Virus record (IMG/VR): IMGVR_UViG_3300000124_000004
Span: 1-24,513 of that record
Source: a virus
DNA length: 24,513 nucleotides
Strand: one strand, 5' to 3'
Positions 1 through 7,410 of the stretch are shown here, in pieces; within the stretch, counting starts at the first letter, position 1, and each line of letters begins with the position of its first letter. The position numbers and the translations under genes were made by a program. The notes below the pieces were generated by a model. That model was not told where the DNA came from, made no database searches, and saw only the letters and a list, made by a program, of their open reading frames with translations.

Positions 1-238
1 ACTTCCAATAGACGAACTGAGATGCACCACCGGGGCCGTAGTCTTGGAACAGGTCAACGCCGCGCTGTGCCCAGCCAGCCGGGGCGCTGGTGATCGAGGG
101 CTGAGGGCTATCCTCGCCGCACGCAATCATCGCGATCATAAGATCGCCGGTCGTTACGCCAGACGGCAGTGCGGGCGTGATGGTTGTCGATGTTGCGGTT
201 GCGGCTAGAGCGCCGACGCCTACGAGAGTAATAGCCAT
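1..238 (-). CDS. Virion/minor tail-like protein, C-terminus off the window
   Basis: The ORF starts at an ATG at 238 and reads without a stop to the window edge, giving 79 residues. It begins MAITLVGVGALAATATS and continues with a run of small and hydroxyl residues. It then has a GDLMIAMIACGED stretch and a PAGWAQRG stretch. A Thr/Ser/Ala-rich beta-like start, then 'GDLxxA' and 'P(A/S)GW' elements, is common in phage tail-fibre and minor tail proteins. That, and its place at the end of the tail module, suggests a virion protein. No enzyme motif is visible in the part present. The family assignment rests on pattern memory and is moderate at best. Confidence 0.6.
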   Translation of the reverse strand, partial: MAITLVGVGALAATATSTTITPALPSGVTTGDLMIAMIACGEDSPQPSITSAPAGWAQRGVDLFQDYGPGGASQFVYWK

Positions 239-259
239 TGGGTTGAGTCCCCTAGAAAG

Positions 260-778
260 TTATCCCTCGTTGAGTCGAGGGTCGATAGTGGGCTCCTCTT
301 CCTCAGCCGGTTCAGGCTCAGGCTCAGGCTCTTCCCAAGTGATCGTGTTCAGGTGCGTGCGGAGTGCTGTGCCCACCCAGCACTCGTCGCTGGATGTAGT
401 CTCAACTGCGCCGTTTGGTGCGACCCATGTCCAGACCGTGAGGCTTCCCTTCTTCCACCCGATTCCGTAGACACGGAACGCCGGTACGGAGAGATGGGGG
501 ATCACCTTGCGCTCGATCTGGTCGGACGAACGACCGGTGATGTTCCCAACGAAGACGCGCGACCGGAAGACCGGCTTCGCTCCGACAGGGATGTCGATGG
601 TCACCATTGGGTACTGGCGACCGTCGAGCATAACGTGCGTCCCCTTTGGGACGAGAGACCAGCGGCGGGTACGGGCCAGCATTGGCTTGCTGGCCCATCC
701 CTGCTCTTCTAGGTCGATAGCCCCGATGTCGGTTCCGTCATCGAGGGTTGCGTTTGCGAAGTAAGCGTACTCAGACAT
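260..778 (-). CDS. Hypothetical protein with acidic Pro-Glu tail
   Basis: This 172-residue protein starts at ATG 778 with a GAAAGG-like ribosome site upstream. I do not recognise the family. The N-terminal 145 residues look like a folded, beta-rich domain with many aromatic and Val/Ile residues and no Cys-rich or catalytic motif. The C-terminus is a low-complexity EPEPEPEPAEEEEP segment followed by DPRLNEG, probably unstructured. It lies between two virion-like genes on the same strand, so a structural or tail-tip role is possible, but this is inference from position only. Confidence 0.7.
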   Translation of the reverse strand: MSEYAYFANATLDDGTDIGAIDLEEQGWASKPMLARTRRWSLVPKGTHVMLDGRQYPMVTIDIPVGAKPVFRSRVFVGNITGRSSDQIERKVIPHLSVPAFRVYGIGWKKGSLTVWTWVAPNGAVETTSSDECWVGTALRTHLNTITWEEPEPEPEPAEEEEPTIDPRLNEG

Positions 779-818
779 TGAGTTGTCAGCCCTTTCTGGA
801 CTCGTCGGTAGTTGAGGC

Positions 819-1331
819 TTAGACCTCGTCGTAGGAGTAGTTCAGAGTCTCCTGAGCCCACGCACCCGGAGTAGCAGCGCCGGTTGGGACCAACTGCAGC
901 AGGAGTGCCTTGGAAACGGTGTTGAGACCGCCGATGGAAGCCGTAGCGTCCCACGTTCCCTTTGAGCCTGACGTGTACGAATACGCATCGGCATCGCCGG
1001 TCATCGCAGAAGCGGTGGGAGTGCTGTCGCCGGTTCCGGGGGTTGCGCCACCGGTACCGACTGCCAACTTGGCGCGGAGGCCAACGTTGGCCTGACCCGT
1101 GCCGTCAGTCCAGAACTTGATGTTGCCCCACGAAACGGAAGGAGCCACAGTCGCCTTGAGGCGAAGGTGCTTCTCAAACGAAGTGGTGCCCGCTACGACC
1201 GGGTTGTTCTGACGGGTCGTTGCGTCAGTTGCGTTGGAGTCGATGCTCAGGAACGAGATGCCCGTCTGAACGGTTGACTCAGTTCCGGCGTTTGTACCAG
1301 TGTACACGAATACGCCAACTGTTGCTGCCAT
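819..1331 (-). CDS. Probable virion protein, Ser/Thr/Gly/Ala-rich
   Basis: This 170-residue protein starts at ATG 1331. Its AGGAG site overlaps the stop of the upstream 50-residue gene, so the two are probably translationally coupled. The sequence is rich in Ala, Thr, Gly and Ser, low in charge, and made of short beta-like stretches (VGVFVYTGTNAG, FEKHLRLKATVAP, ALLLQLVPTG). It has no recognisable catalytic residues. This composition is typical of phage tail-fibre or decoration proteins. The position downstream of the fibre-like gene agrees, but the exact role is unknown. Confidence 0.7.
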   Translation of the reverse strand: MAATVGVFVYTGTNAGTESTVQTGISFLSIDSNATDATTRQNNPVVAGTTSFEKHLRLKATVAPSVSWGNIKFWTDGTGQANVGLRAKLAVGTGGATPGTGDSTPTASAMTGDADAYSYTSGSKGTWDATASIGGLNTVSKALLLQLVPTGAATPGAWAQETLNYSYDEV

Positions 1332-1334
1332 GTG

Positions 1335-1487
1335 TTACTCCTTTGCCACCTTATTGGTGACTGATTGCTCCTGAGGCTTGGCCTCAAGTTCATTGATACG
1401 CTCATTGGCAGCATTGAGTTGGGCCCTGAGCATGTCGTTCTCGACAGTGAGAATGCCGATCTTTGTAAATAGGTCGTCTACTTGCAA
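1335..1487 (-). CDS. 50-residue coiled-coil protein, TTG start
   Basis: A short gene is visible between 1487 and the TAA at 1335. It starts with TTG, 7 nt after a strong AGGAGG that overlaps the stop codon of the upstream gene. The product reads MQVDDLFTKIGILTVEND, then a Leu/Ala/Asn/Glu heptad pattern (MLRAQLNAANERINELEAK), ending KVAKE. Hydrophobic residues fall at roughly 3-4 residue spacing, as expected for one coiled coil. Its own AAGGAG-TAA end serves as the ribosome site of the next gene. The tight packing on both sides and the strong ribosome site support a real gene. Function is unknown; an oligomerisation or tail-assembly peptide is possible. Confidence 0.75.
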   Translation of the reverse strand: MQVDDLFTKIGILTVENDMLRAQLNAANERINELEAKPQEQSVTNKVAKE

Positions 1488-1499
1488 CTCTTGTCCTCC

Positions 1500-1853
1500 T
1501 TATTGCTGGTCATCGTTGTCATCCCAGTCAGCAATTTCACCATCCCAATCTTGGTTGGCGTGCTTCCCCTTGTAGCCGTCGCGGGTGAAACCCTTCTTTA
1601 CTGGGTCATCCGTAATGTTCTCGATCCACTCAGAGCATCGGCCACAGAAGACACGGTCGATGCCGTCAGCGTTGTCGTCAATCCGGGTTTGCCAGTAGCG
1701 TCCGAAGTTGGGGCATGTAGCCGTGCTGCACGTTACTGTTACAAGCCTCTGGTATCGGCGTGTCGCTCGATCCCAGTTTGCCGGAACATTGCCTTGAGCG
1801 TCTGCCACAACCGGGCGTCGGACGGCCAGTTGAGTATCCTTCTTAGTTGACAT
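1500..1853 (-). CDS. Hypothetical protein with CxxxxC...CxxC zinc-type motif
   Basis: This 117-residue protein starts at ATG 1853, overlapping the upstream TGA by one base (TGATG), which indicates translational coupling. The middle contains CSTATC and, about 26 residues later, CGRC. These four cysteines could bind one zinc ion. The N-terminus is basic and the C-terminus is very acidic and Asp/Trp-rich (DWDGEIADWDDNDDQQ). No nuclease or protease motif is seen. Its place among tail genes suggests a small virion or assembly protein, but I cannot name the family. Confidence 0.75.
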   Translation of the reverse strand: MSTKKDTQLAVRRPVVADAQGNVPANWDRATRRYQRLVTVTCSTATCPNFGRYWQTRIDDNADGIDRVFCGRCSEWIENITDDPVKKGFTRDGYKGKHANQDWDGEIADWDDNDDQQ

Positions 1854-3286
1854 CAGGCGTACCCTCCGACGAACAGGACATCAATGCCTGTAGACGTTGA
1901 GCCGCTGCGGAGCATGTAGATGGTCGAGCCCGCCGCGCTCGTGCTGCCCGAGGAGACATAGTCAACGACGCCCGGAACGGTCGTGACGCCGACGGGGAAG
2001 CAGCGAGGGTTAGCGCCACCGATGGACAGTCCGGTGATGCTTGTGCTTGTCACTGACCCTGAACCTCCAGCGACGTTCACCCTGCACGCGTACATGTTGC
2101 TCGATGTTAGGGTGTCTGGAGTGTGGAGAATGTTGACGCCAGAACGATAGAGAGACACGTCGGCACCGAACTGGATGCCGCTGTCTGGCGGGGTAGGGTC
2201 TGCGAATGACGTTGACAGAAGGATGCTCTTGGCCTTGATGAACTGAGCGGCAGATGCCCTAGTGAAGAAGTCAAACGATGAGTCGCAGAGTAGGTCGCCA
2301 GTATTCAGGTACACGCCGCCCATGAACTCTGCGTTGCCGTAGAACTGCAACTTGCCGCTGCTGCTCAGGTTGTAGATGATGCGGGCACCGTAGTCCATCG
2401 ACCCATCAGTCGAGAAGTCAATGAACGGGTTTGTGCTCCTGAGTTCTAGGACTCCTTGCCCAAGTGTCGAAGAGTTTGGGGTTGGGTATCCGTTTGTCGT
2501 GAACCCACCAGCGTACATTCCGCCAGTGTACGCTAGGTCGCCCTCAAAGGCGGGGTCGGCACCAGCGTATTGCGTTCCTGCCGGTAGGCTTGATGAGTAC
2601 CCTTGGTTGGAGTAGAACTGAACGGTCTGGCTTGATGTATCTAGGTGGATCGGCTGGAACCAGAGATGCGTGTAGGAGATGGTGTTCCTGAACCAGAGTT
2701 CGAACGTCGTAGGACCGGCCACGCTTGTGACGATGAGGATCCAGTCATTCTGTGCAACATCGACCGGGCTTGTCGTGTTGACTGTCACGCTAGGCTGGGA
2801 GCCAAACGCTGCTTGCTGCTTGACCCTGACGCTGAGGATTCCCCTCTGGTGCTGGGCCGCGCCGCTGCCGTTCCCGACGAACAGAAGAGTGAACTGAGGG
2901 TTCTGGTACTGGCTTGAGATGCTGCCAGTCGCGATCTTTGTCCACTTGCTGGAGTCGCTAGACCCGGTATTGCTCGTCTGGTATCCGCGGCCCGACAGGG
3001 TCTTGTGCCCCCCAAGGACGGACTCTACCCAGCGCTCCTGCCCATTGATGCAGACGACTGCTAGGTCGCCAGCGGTCGGCAGCGACGCCGAACGAATGTT
3101 GAACCCGCTGGACTCCGTCGTGCTGCCCTGTAGGTACACACCAGCAGTCATCGTGGTGTAGTTGACGGACACGATGGTCACGATGTAGCGGTTGATCTTG
3201 GCGTAGTTACCGTTCGACCCGTCGATCCGTTCCTCGATGGCGCGGATCATTCCGGTAGCGAAGGTAGGATCTCCGATGTCACTCAT
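1853..3286 (-). CDS. Tail fibre/baseplate-like protein
   Basis: This 477-residue protein starts at ATG 3286 and overlaps the stop of the upstream gene by four bases (ATGA). Residues about 20-95 form a compact domain (YIVTIVSVNYTTMTAGVYL and GDLAVVCINGQERWVESVLG). This resembles the OB-like domain that precedes fibre regions in many siphovirus tail proteins. The middle is a beta-rich Ser/Thr/Gly region. The C-terminal 100 residues contain LYRSGVNILHTPDTLTSS followed by Gly/Ser repeats, which resembles fibre shaft and tip sequence. Position downstream of the tail-hub-like gene fits a receptor-facing fibre or baseplate component. No enzymatic motif was found. Confidence 0.75.
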   Translation of the reverse strand: MSDIGDPTFATGMIRAIEERIDGSNGNYAKINRYIVTIVSVNYTTMTAGVYLQGSTTESSGFNIRSASLPTAGDLAVVCINGQERWVESVLGGHKTLSGRGYQTSNTGSSDSSKWTKIATGSISSQYQNPQFTLLFVGNGSGAAQHQRGILSVRVKQQAAFGSQPSVTVNTTSPVDVAQNDWILIVTSVAGPTTFELWFRNTISYTHLWFQPIHLDTSSQTVQFYSNQGYSSSLPAGTQYAGADPAFEGDLAYTGGMYAGGFTTNGYPTPNSSTLGQGVLELRSTNPFIDFSTDGSMDYGARIIYNLSSSGKLQFYGNAEFMGGVYLNTGDLLCDSSFDFFTRASAAQFIKAKSILLSTSFADPTPPDSGIQFGADVSLYRSGVNILHTPDTLTSSNMYACRVNVAGGSGSVTSTSITGLSIGGANPRCFPVGVTTVPGVVDYVSSGSTSAAGSTIYMLRSGSTSTGIDVLFVGGYA

Positions 3287-4473
3287 GAGACTTCCTGAAT
3301 CTTCTTGACTGAGATCTGTTGACTGCTGCTACGCATCGGGATGTCAAAGCGCGATAGGAAGTAGTTGTCGTCCGTATCTGAGTCTGGCTCAGAGATCCGG
3401 ATGACATCTCGTCCTTCGAACATCGGAACGACGATGGTTGGGAGGTTGATCTCCTCCTCCACCAGCCTGTTCTTCATCAGTTCAGCCTTGGCAAGATCCA
3501 GACATGCTGCAGTTGTACGGAGCGTGGTCGAAGTGATGTGCTTGACCCTATCGCCAATCTCGTCAACTGACGTTGTTGAGTAAGAGTTTGAGTAATAGAC
3601 AGATGACGTTGACGTTCCGAAGTCGTCAATCGCTTCCCCGCGGACAACGGGGATGTTGTCGTCATTCTCTCCAGTAACGACGATGTGGTTCTTGATAGTG
3701 TCACCGGACTTCGACTTGGAGATGTTCAGGAAGATGGCCTCACGTCCCGGAGCGAACGTCCACTGCGGAGCGGCGTTGAGCGTCGCGTTGACGGTGTTCA
3801 TGTCGGTCGTGACAAGGTACCCGGTGACATCGAAGTAGATGTCTAGGTTCCAGTCAGCAGCCAACTTCTTGAGGACATCCCCGCGGTTCTCGTCTGCTTC
3901 GAAGAAGATCGGAACCTGAGCAGTCTTCTCTGTCGTACCGCGAGATGCGAGTGGATCGAGGTTGATCTTCGACACACCGGCAGATGCCGCGATTGCAGAG
4001 ATGATGGTGTTGTACGACGTGTTCTTTGAGTACGCTACTGGTGCGGCGAACGTCGAGGACGAGAAGCGCTTCCACAGATCGGACCCGTCGATGTTCAGAA
4101 CCGACACGCCTCGCTCTGCAAGAACCTCAGTCTTGTCAACCATGAACATCCCAAGCGGGACGTACTGGTAGACTCCACCGACCTTCACGCCGTATTCGAT
4201 CTTGAAGACCTTGTTCCACCAGAACAGGGCGTTCGTCCCAAGGGAAGTGTAGTCGCCGCCCTTGGGAGTGTACGCACCGTTCTTGTTGATGAGCCTGATC
4301 TGAGCCGTCCGACGGGTGGCCCTGTCAACGTCAACGTAGACAGAGCCTTCCGTCGTCGGGTCTGTGATGTCGGCAATCGGAACGAAGTTGGCATCCAGAG
4401 CAGTGACACGAATCGTTACGTCCCTGATCGGCGCTGTGAGCGCGTCTCTGAATGATGGTGTCACTGTGTACAT
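3283..4473 (-). CDS. Minor tail protein, tail-hub-like
   Basis: This 396-residue protein starts at ATG 4473, directly after the stop of the 956-residue gene. It begins MYTVTPSFRDALTAPIRDV. A beta-rich N-terminal domain follows (VDVDRATRRTAQIRLINKNG, KIEYGVKVGG). The middle contains the phrase FEADENRGDVLKKLAADW and then LDIYFDVTGYLVT. That is the pattern of phage minor tail proteins in which a hub-type (gp27-like) fold positions a fibre. The order tape measure, distal-tail fusion, hub, fibre is conserved in siphoviruses and supports the call. Without a profile search the family name remains uncertain. Confidence 0.7.
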   Translation of the reverse strand: MYTVTPSFRDALTAPIRDVTIRVTALDANFVPIADITDPTTEGSVYVDVDRATRRTAQIRLINKNGAYTPKGGDYTSLGTNALFWWNKVFKIEYGVKVGGVYQYVPLGMFMVDKTEVLAERGVSVLNIDGSDLWKRFSSSTFAAPVAYSKNTSYNTIISAIAASAGVSKINLDPLASRGTTEKTAQVPIFFEADENRGDVLKKLAADWNLDIYFDVTGYLVTTDMNTVNATLNAAPQWTFAPGREAIFLNISKSKSGDTIKNHIVVTGENDDNIPVVRGEAIDDFGTSTSSVYYSNSYSTTSVDEIGDRVKHITSTTLRTTAACLDLAKAELMKNRLVEEEINLPTIVVPMFEGRDVIRISEPDSDTDDNYFLSRFDIPMRSSSQQISVKKIQEVS

Positions 4474-4476
4474 GGC

Positions 4477-7347
4477 CTAGTAAACCTCAGTGTACGGTAG
4501 CGAGATCTTCATCGCCCCACCGTTCAGGTAACTCTTCGTCGGCGCACCGAAGTACGAGTAGTAGTAGTCACCAAACGGACTCTTGATGTAGACCGCGTCG
4601 GTCAGGTTCAGGATCGCAGTCAACTGCGCTTCCTTGGCCTTGCGCTCAAAGAGGTCGAAGTAGATCTCGACGGTTCCCTCGTTACCAAGGATGCCGGATC
4701 TGACGATGACCTTTCTGTTGCGACCGAACGGCTCAAAGACCTCTTCTTGGAACGGGGCGCTGTGGCTCTCGTCGGTAACTGCGATTGAGAACGTCAGATC
4801 CGGTCTATTCGGAGCGACGATCCACCAGTCGTCAGACGACAGAGCGCCGGTCGTAACCTCAGACGGATACGACTCGACGGTGTCGGCACCGACGAGTGAC
4901 GATTGCTTGACCATGTACTCGTACTCAACGCCGTAGCCGGTGTTGTAGTCATCGTAGAACGGCTGGTTCACGTTCGTAATGACTGCGTACGTCTCCCAGT
5001 CCTCTGCGCCGTATGACCGACGGTAGAGCGTATACTTGACGTAGTTCCCATCAGCCGATGGATCCCACTCGATCTTGACGTATCCTGCGTCGTCATACGC
5101 CGTAGCGGACACGCCCTCGATTACCGCTGGCGGCGTCCACGTCGTTGTGTATGTGACGGAGTCGTAGTCTGCCTGAAGGGTGTCAGTGTCCTCAGCGTAG
5201 AGGTAGAACGTGTAGTCCTGACCGTTGGACAACTTGCCAGAAGGCATCGCGAAGGATGTAGACGATGATGTCTGCCACCCTGAGTCATATACGGACAGGT
5301 CGTTCACGTCCTTGACGACCATCTTGCGCTTGGCCTGTGACTTCCCACCGGAACCGCTGAACGTCCACGTTAGCGTTGGGTTGCCCTTGTTGATGTAGCC
5401 AAGCGTCAGGTCGTTGGCAATGACCGCCAGCCCGGAGGTTGTCGGGATCGCTGATGGCTTGAACCCGGCATAGCCGGTGTACGAACCAGTGGCGTTTGCC
5501 GACCCAGTGTTGTCAACGTAGTAGCAGCGCCAGCGGTACCACGTGTCCAGTGACAGGGCCGTTCCTTCCGCTGCCCGTGCCGTGCTGTTCGACGTGGTCG
5601 TAAGCCCGGCGCTCTTGGTCAGCGTATGCATCACGGTGTATGGGCTATACATCATCGAGACTTCGACAACGTACGAAGACGGAGCGTCTGCAAAGCCCAG
5701 CGCCTTGTCTGCATCGCTGAACGTGCTGGTGTACTGTGGCGTGAGCGTCGTGACGACAGCGTTGTTGACAGGAGATGTCTGAGTGGCAACAGGCGCAGAG
5801 TTCGTGTAGAACGTCATTCCTGTTTCGTCTGGAGAGTATGCAGACCAGATGTTGTTCGTGTCGCGGTACCTGACCTTGACGCGGTACTTGCTACCCCACG
5901 ACAGCGCGGTTGTCGCGTATAGGTAGTTGACCGTCGTGCCGCTCGACGCGACGTTGGTAAGCGACACGTGCGTAGCGCCAGTCGTACCGTTGTAAATGAT
6001 CATGTCGTACAGGTTCATCGTCGTCGGAGTCGTGAACGCGATGTACGGAGTCAGGGTTGTTGTCTTGCTGACTGCGGATCCACCAGACGAGTTCTTTACA
6101 ACAAGACCTGTTGGAAGACCAGCAGTGTAGGTTGTGAACTTCTGGAGAGCAGACCAGCCTGAGTACCATCCGTTGGTATCTGCAGTCTGAGCGCGCACCC
6201 AGTAACTGACGCCGTTGGGGGCGAGAGTCGTACCGCACGTGATCGAGAACGAAGACCCTGAAGATGAGACATCACCAGAGTCCCACTTCACAGATGTCCC
6301 GCCAGCATCGTTGTAGACAACGACGCGGGCATAGGCCAACTGGTCGTTTGGATCCGGGTCGTCAGACGCCCCAGTGAATGTCGGGGTCAGCGTCGTGATC
6401 GTTGAGTTGGCCGTCGGGGTGACGTTAGTCGGTGTCGGCGGCGAGTTGTTTGGCTTGAATGCACGAAGCCCGGTGTATGGACTCCACGAACCGGCAAGGT
6501 CGCTGTTGCGCGCCTTCCAGTAGTAGGTCGTGTTCCCAGACAGCGTCGTCCCTGCGTAGGCGATTGAGAACGATGTTGCCGTTCTGCTCTGCGCTACCTG
6601 ACCGGAGTCCCACTTTAGGGATGTCCCACCAGCATCGTTGTAAACGATGACCTGAGCCGATCCGACCTTGTCATTGGCGTCGGCGTCGTTCATGGTCGCT
6701 GTGAACGTCGGTGATGTTGTCGTCACTGCGCCGATAGTAGGCGTGGAGAGCGAAGGCGCTGTAGGTGCAGTGTTCGTCTCGTAGACGATTGTCAACTCAG
6801 GCTTCTTGCCGGAAACGTGTCGAGCGTAGAACTCAAGACCATCCCCGACGGTCGTCATGTCGTTGTTGTTCAGGCAGAACCCGTAGTTGTTCGACCCTGA
6901 ATACCATGCATTGACGATGTCAAGCACGTTGATGCTCATCACCACGCCTTCACCGTATGTGGTGCAAGCGTGTGATGTCTGGCCGCTCGTAGTGTATGCG
7001 GTAGCGCGGTTTGTGTAGTTCCACGACTCGTTGCTTGACCAGATGGACTCGCCGCGGTCAGTTCCTTCTCCCCAGTCGCTCGTCATGCGACGAACGAGCA
7101 GGATACGGCCCGACTGGCTCGCGTTACCGTAGACGTGGTTGCCTGAACCGGCGCGGTGTCCAGTCAACTTCAGCGTGGCCGACACGATTGATGTCATGCC
7201 ACTGAAGTTGATCGGGAAGTAGACGAATGACTTGTACTTGGCTGAGCCCATGCCGCAAGGGTGATGGTCGTCCCAACCGGACCAGCCGACGCTGCCGTCA
7301 CGCGCCGAAGCGTCCTTTGAGCATGTATAGGTTACGGTTGAAGACAT
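4477..7347 (-). CDS. Large minor tail protein: DNRLRE domain, FN3-like repeats, distal-tail C-terminus
   Basis: This 956-residue protein starts at ATG 7347 with GAGG upstream. Residues 1-190 match the DNRLRE pattern of surface proteins: a YKSFVYFPINF strand, 'SATLKLTGHRAG', then 'DWGEG' with Trp and Asn, ending in a KPELTIVYE strand. Residues about 195-740 hold tandem Ig/FN3-like modules. Modules one and two share the nearly identical phrase VYNDAGGTS(L/V)KWDSG at about 236 and 345, so they arose by duplication. A more classical FN3 domain spans about 740-835. Residues 838-956 (PFGRNRKVIVRSG, SPFGDYYYSYFG, ISLPYTEVY) look like the tail-attached domain of siphovirus distal tail proteins. The likely role is an adhesive tail-tip protein. 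The display domains precede the anchoring domain. Confidence 0.8.
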   Translation of the reverse strand: MSSTVTYTCSKDASARDGSVGWSGWDDHHPCGMGSAKYKSFVYFPINFSGMTSIVSATLKLTGHRAGSGNHVYGNASQSGRILLVRRMTSDWGEGTDRGESIWSSNESWNYTNRATAYTTSGQTSHACTTYGEGVVMSINVLDIVNAWYSGSNNYGFCLNNNDMTTVGDGLEFYARHVSGKKPELTIVYETNTAPTAPSLSTPTIGAVTTTSPTFTATMNDADANDKVGSAQVIVYNDAGGTSLKWDSGQVAQSRTATSFSIAYAGTTLSGNTTYYWKARNSDLAGSWSPYTGLRAFKPNNSPPTPTNVTPTANSTITTLTPTFTGASDDPDPNDQLAYARVVVYNDAGGTSVKWDSGDVSSSGSSFSITCGTTLAPNGVSYWVRAQTADTNGWYSGWSALQKFTTYTAGLPTGLVVKNSSGGSAVSKTTTLTPYIAFTTPTTMNLYDMIIYNGTTGATHVSLTNVASSGTTVNYLYATTALSWGSKYRVKVRYRDTNNIWSAYSPDETGMTFYTNSAPVATQTSPVNNAVVTTLTPQYTSTFSDADKALGFADAPSSYVVEVSMMYSPYTVMHTLTKSAGLTTTSNSTARAAEGTALSLDTWYRWRCYYVDNTGSANATGSYTGYAGFKPSAIPTTSGLAVIANDLTLGYINKGNPTLTWTFSGSGGKSQAKRKMVVKDVNDLSVYDSGWQTSSSTSFAMPSGKLSNGQDYTFYLYAEDTDTLQADYDSVTYTTTWTPPAVIEGVSATAYDDAGYVKIEWDPSADGNYVKYTLYRRSYGAEDWETYAVITNVNQPFYDDYNTGYGVEYEYMVKQSSLVGADTVESYPSEVTTGALSSDDWWIVAPNRPDLTFSIAVTDESHSAPFQEEVFEPFGRNRKVIVRSGILGNEGTVEIYFDLFERKAKEAQLTAILNLTDAVYIKSPFGDYYYSYFGAPTKSYLNGGAMKISLPYTEVY

Positions 7348-7371
7348 TGAGCGACCTCAGAGGACTGGCTT

Positions 7372-7404
7372 GGACCCCCAAAACCAAACTGGCCTTGGGG
7401 GTCC
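7372..7404. repeat. Perfect 10-bp inverted repeat between tape measure and DNRLRE tail gene
   Basis: Positions 372-381 (GGACCCCCAA on the plus strand) pair perfectly with 395-404 (TTGGGGGTCC), with a 13-nt loop between them. The hairpin fills most of the 63-base space between the tape-measure stop and the next start codon. On the minus (coding) strand the bases after the stem are not T-rich, so it is not a textbook intrinsic terminator. It could act as a processing site, an mRNA stabiliser or a weak terminator. Confidence 0.7.
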
Positions 7405-7410
7405 TTTGGG

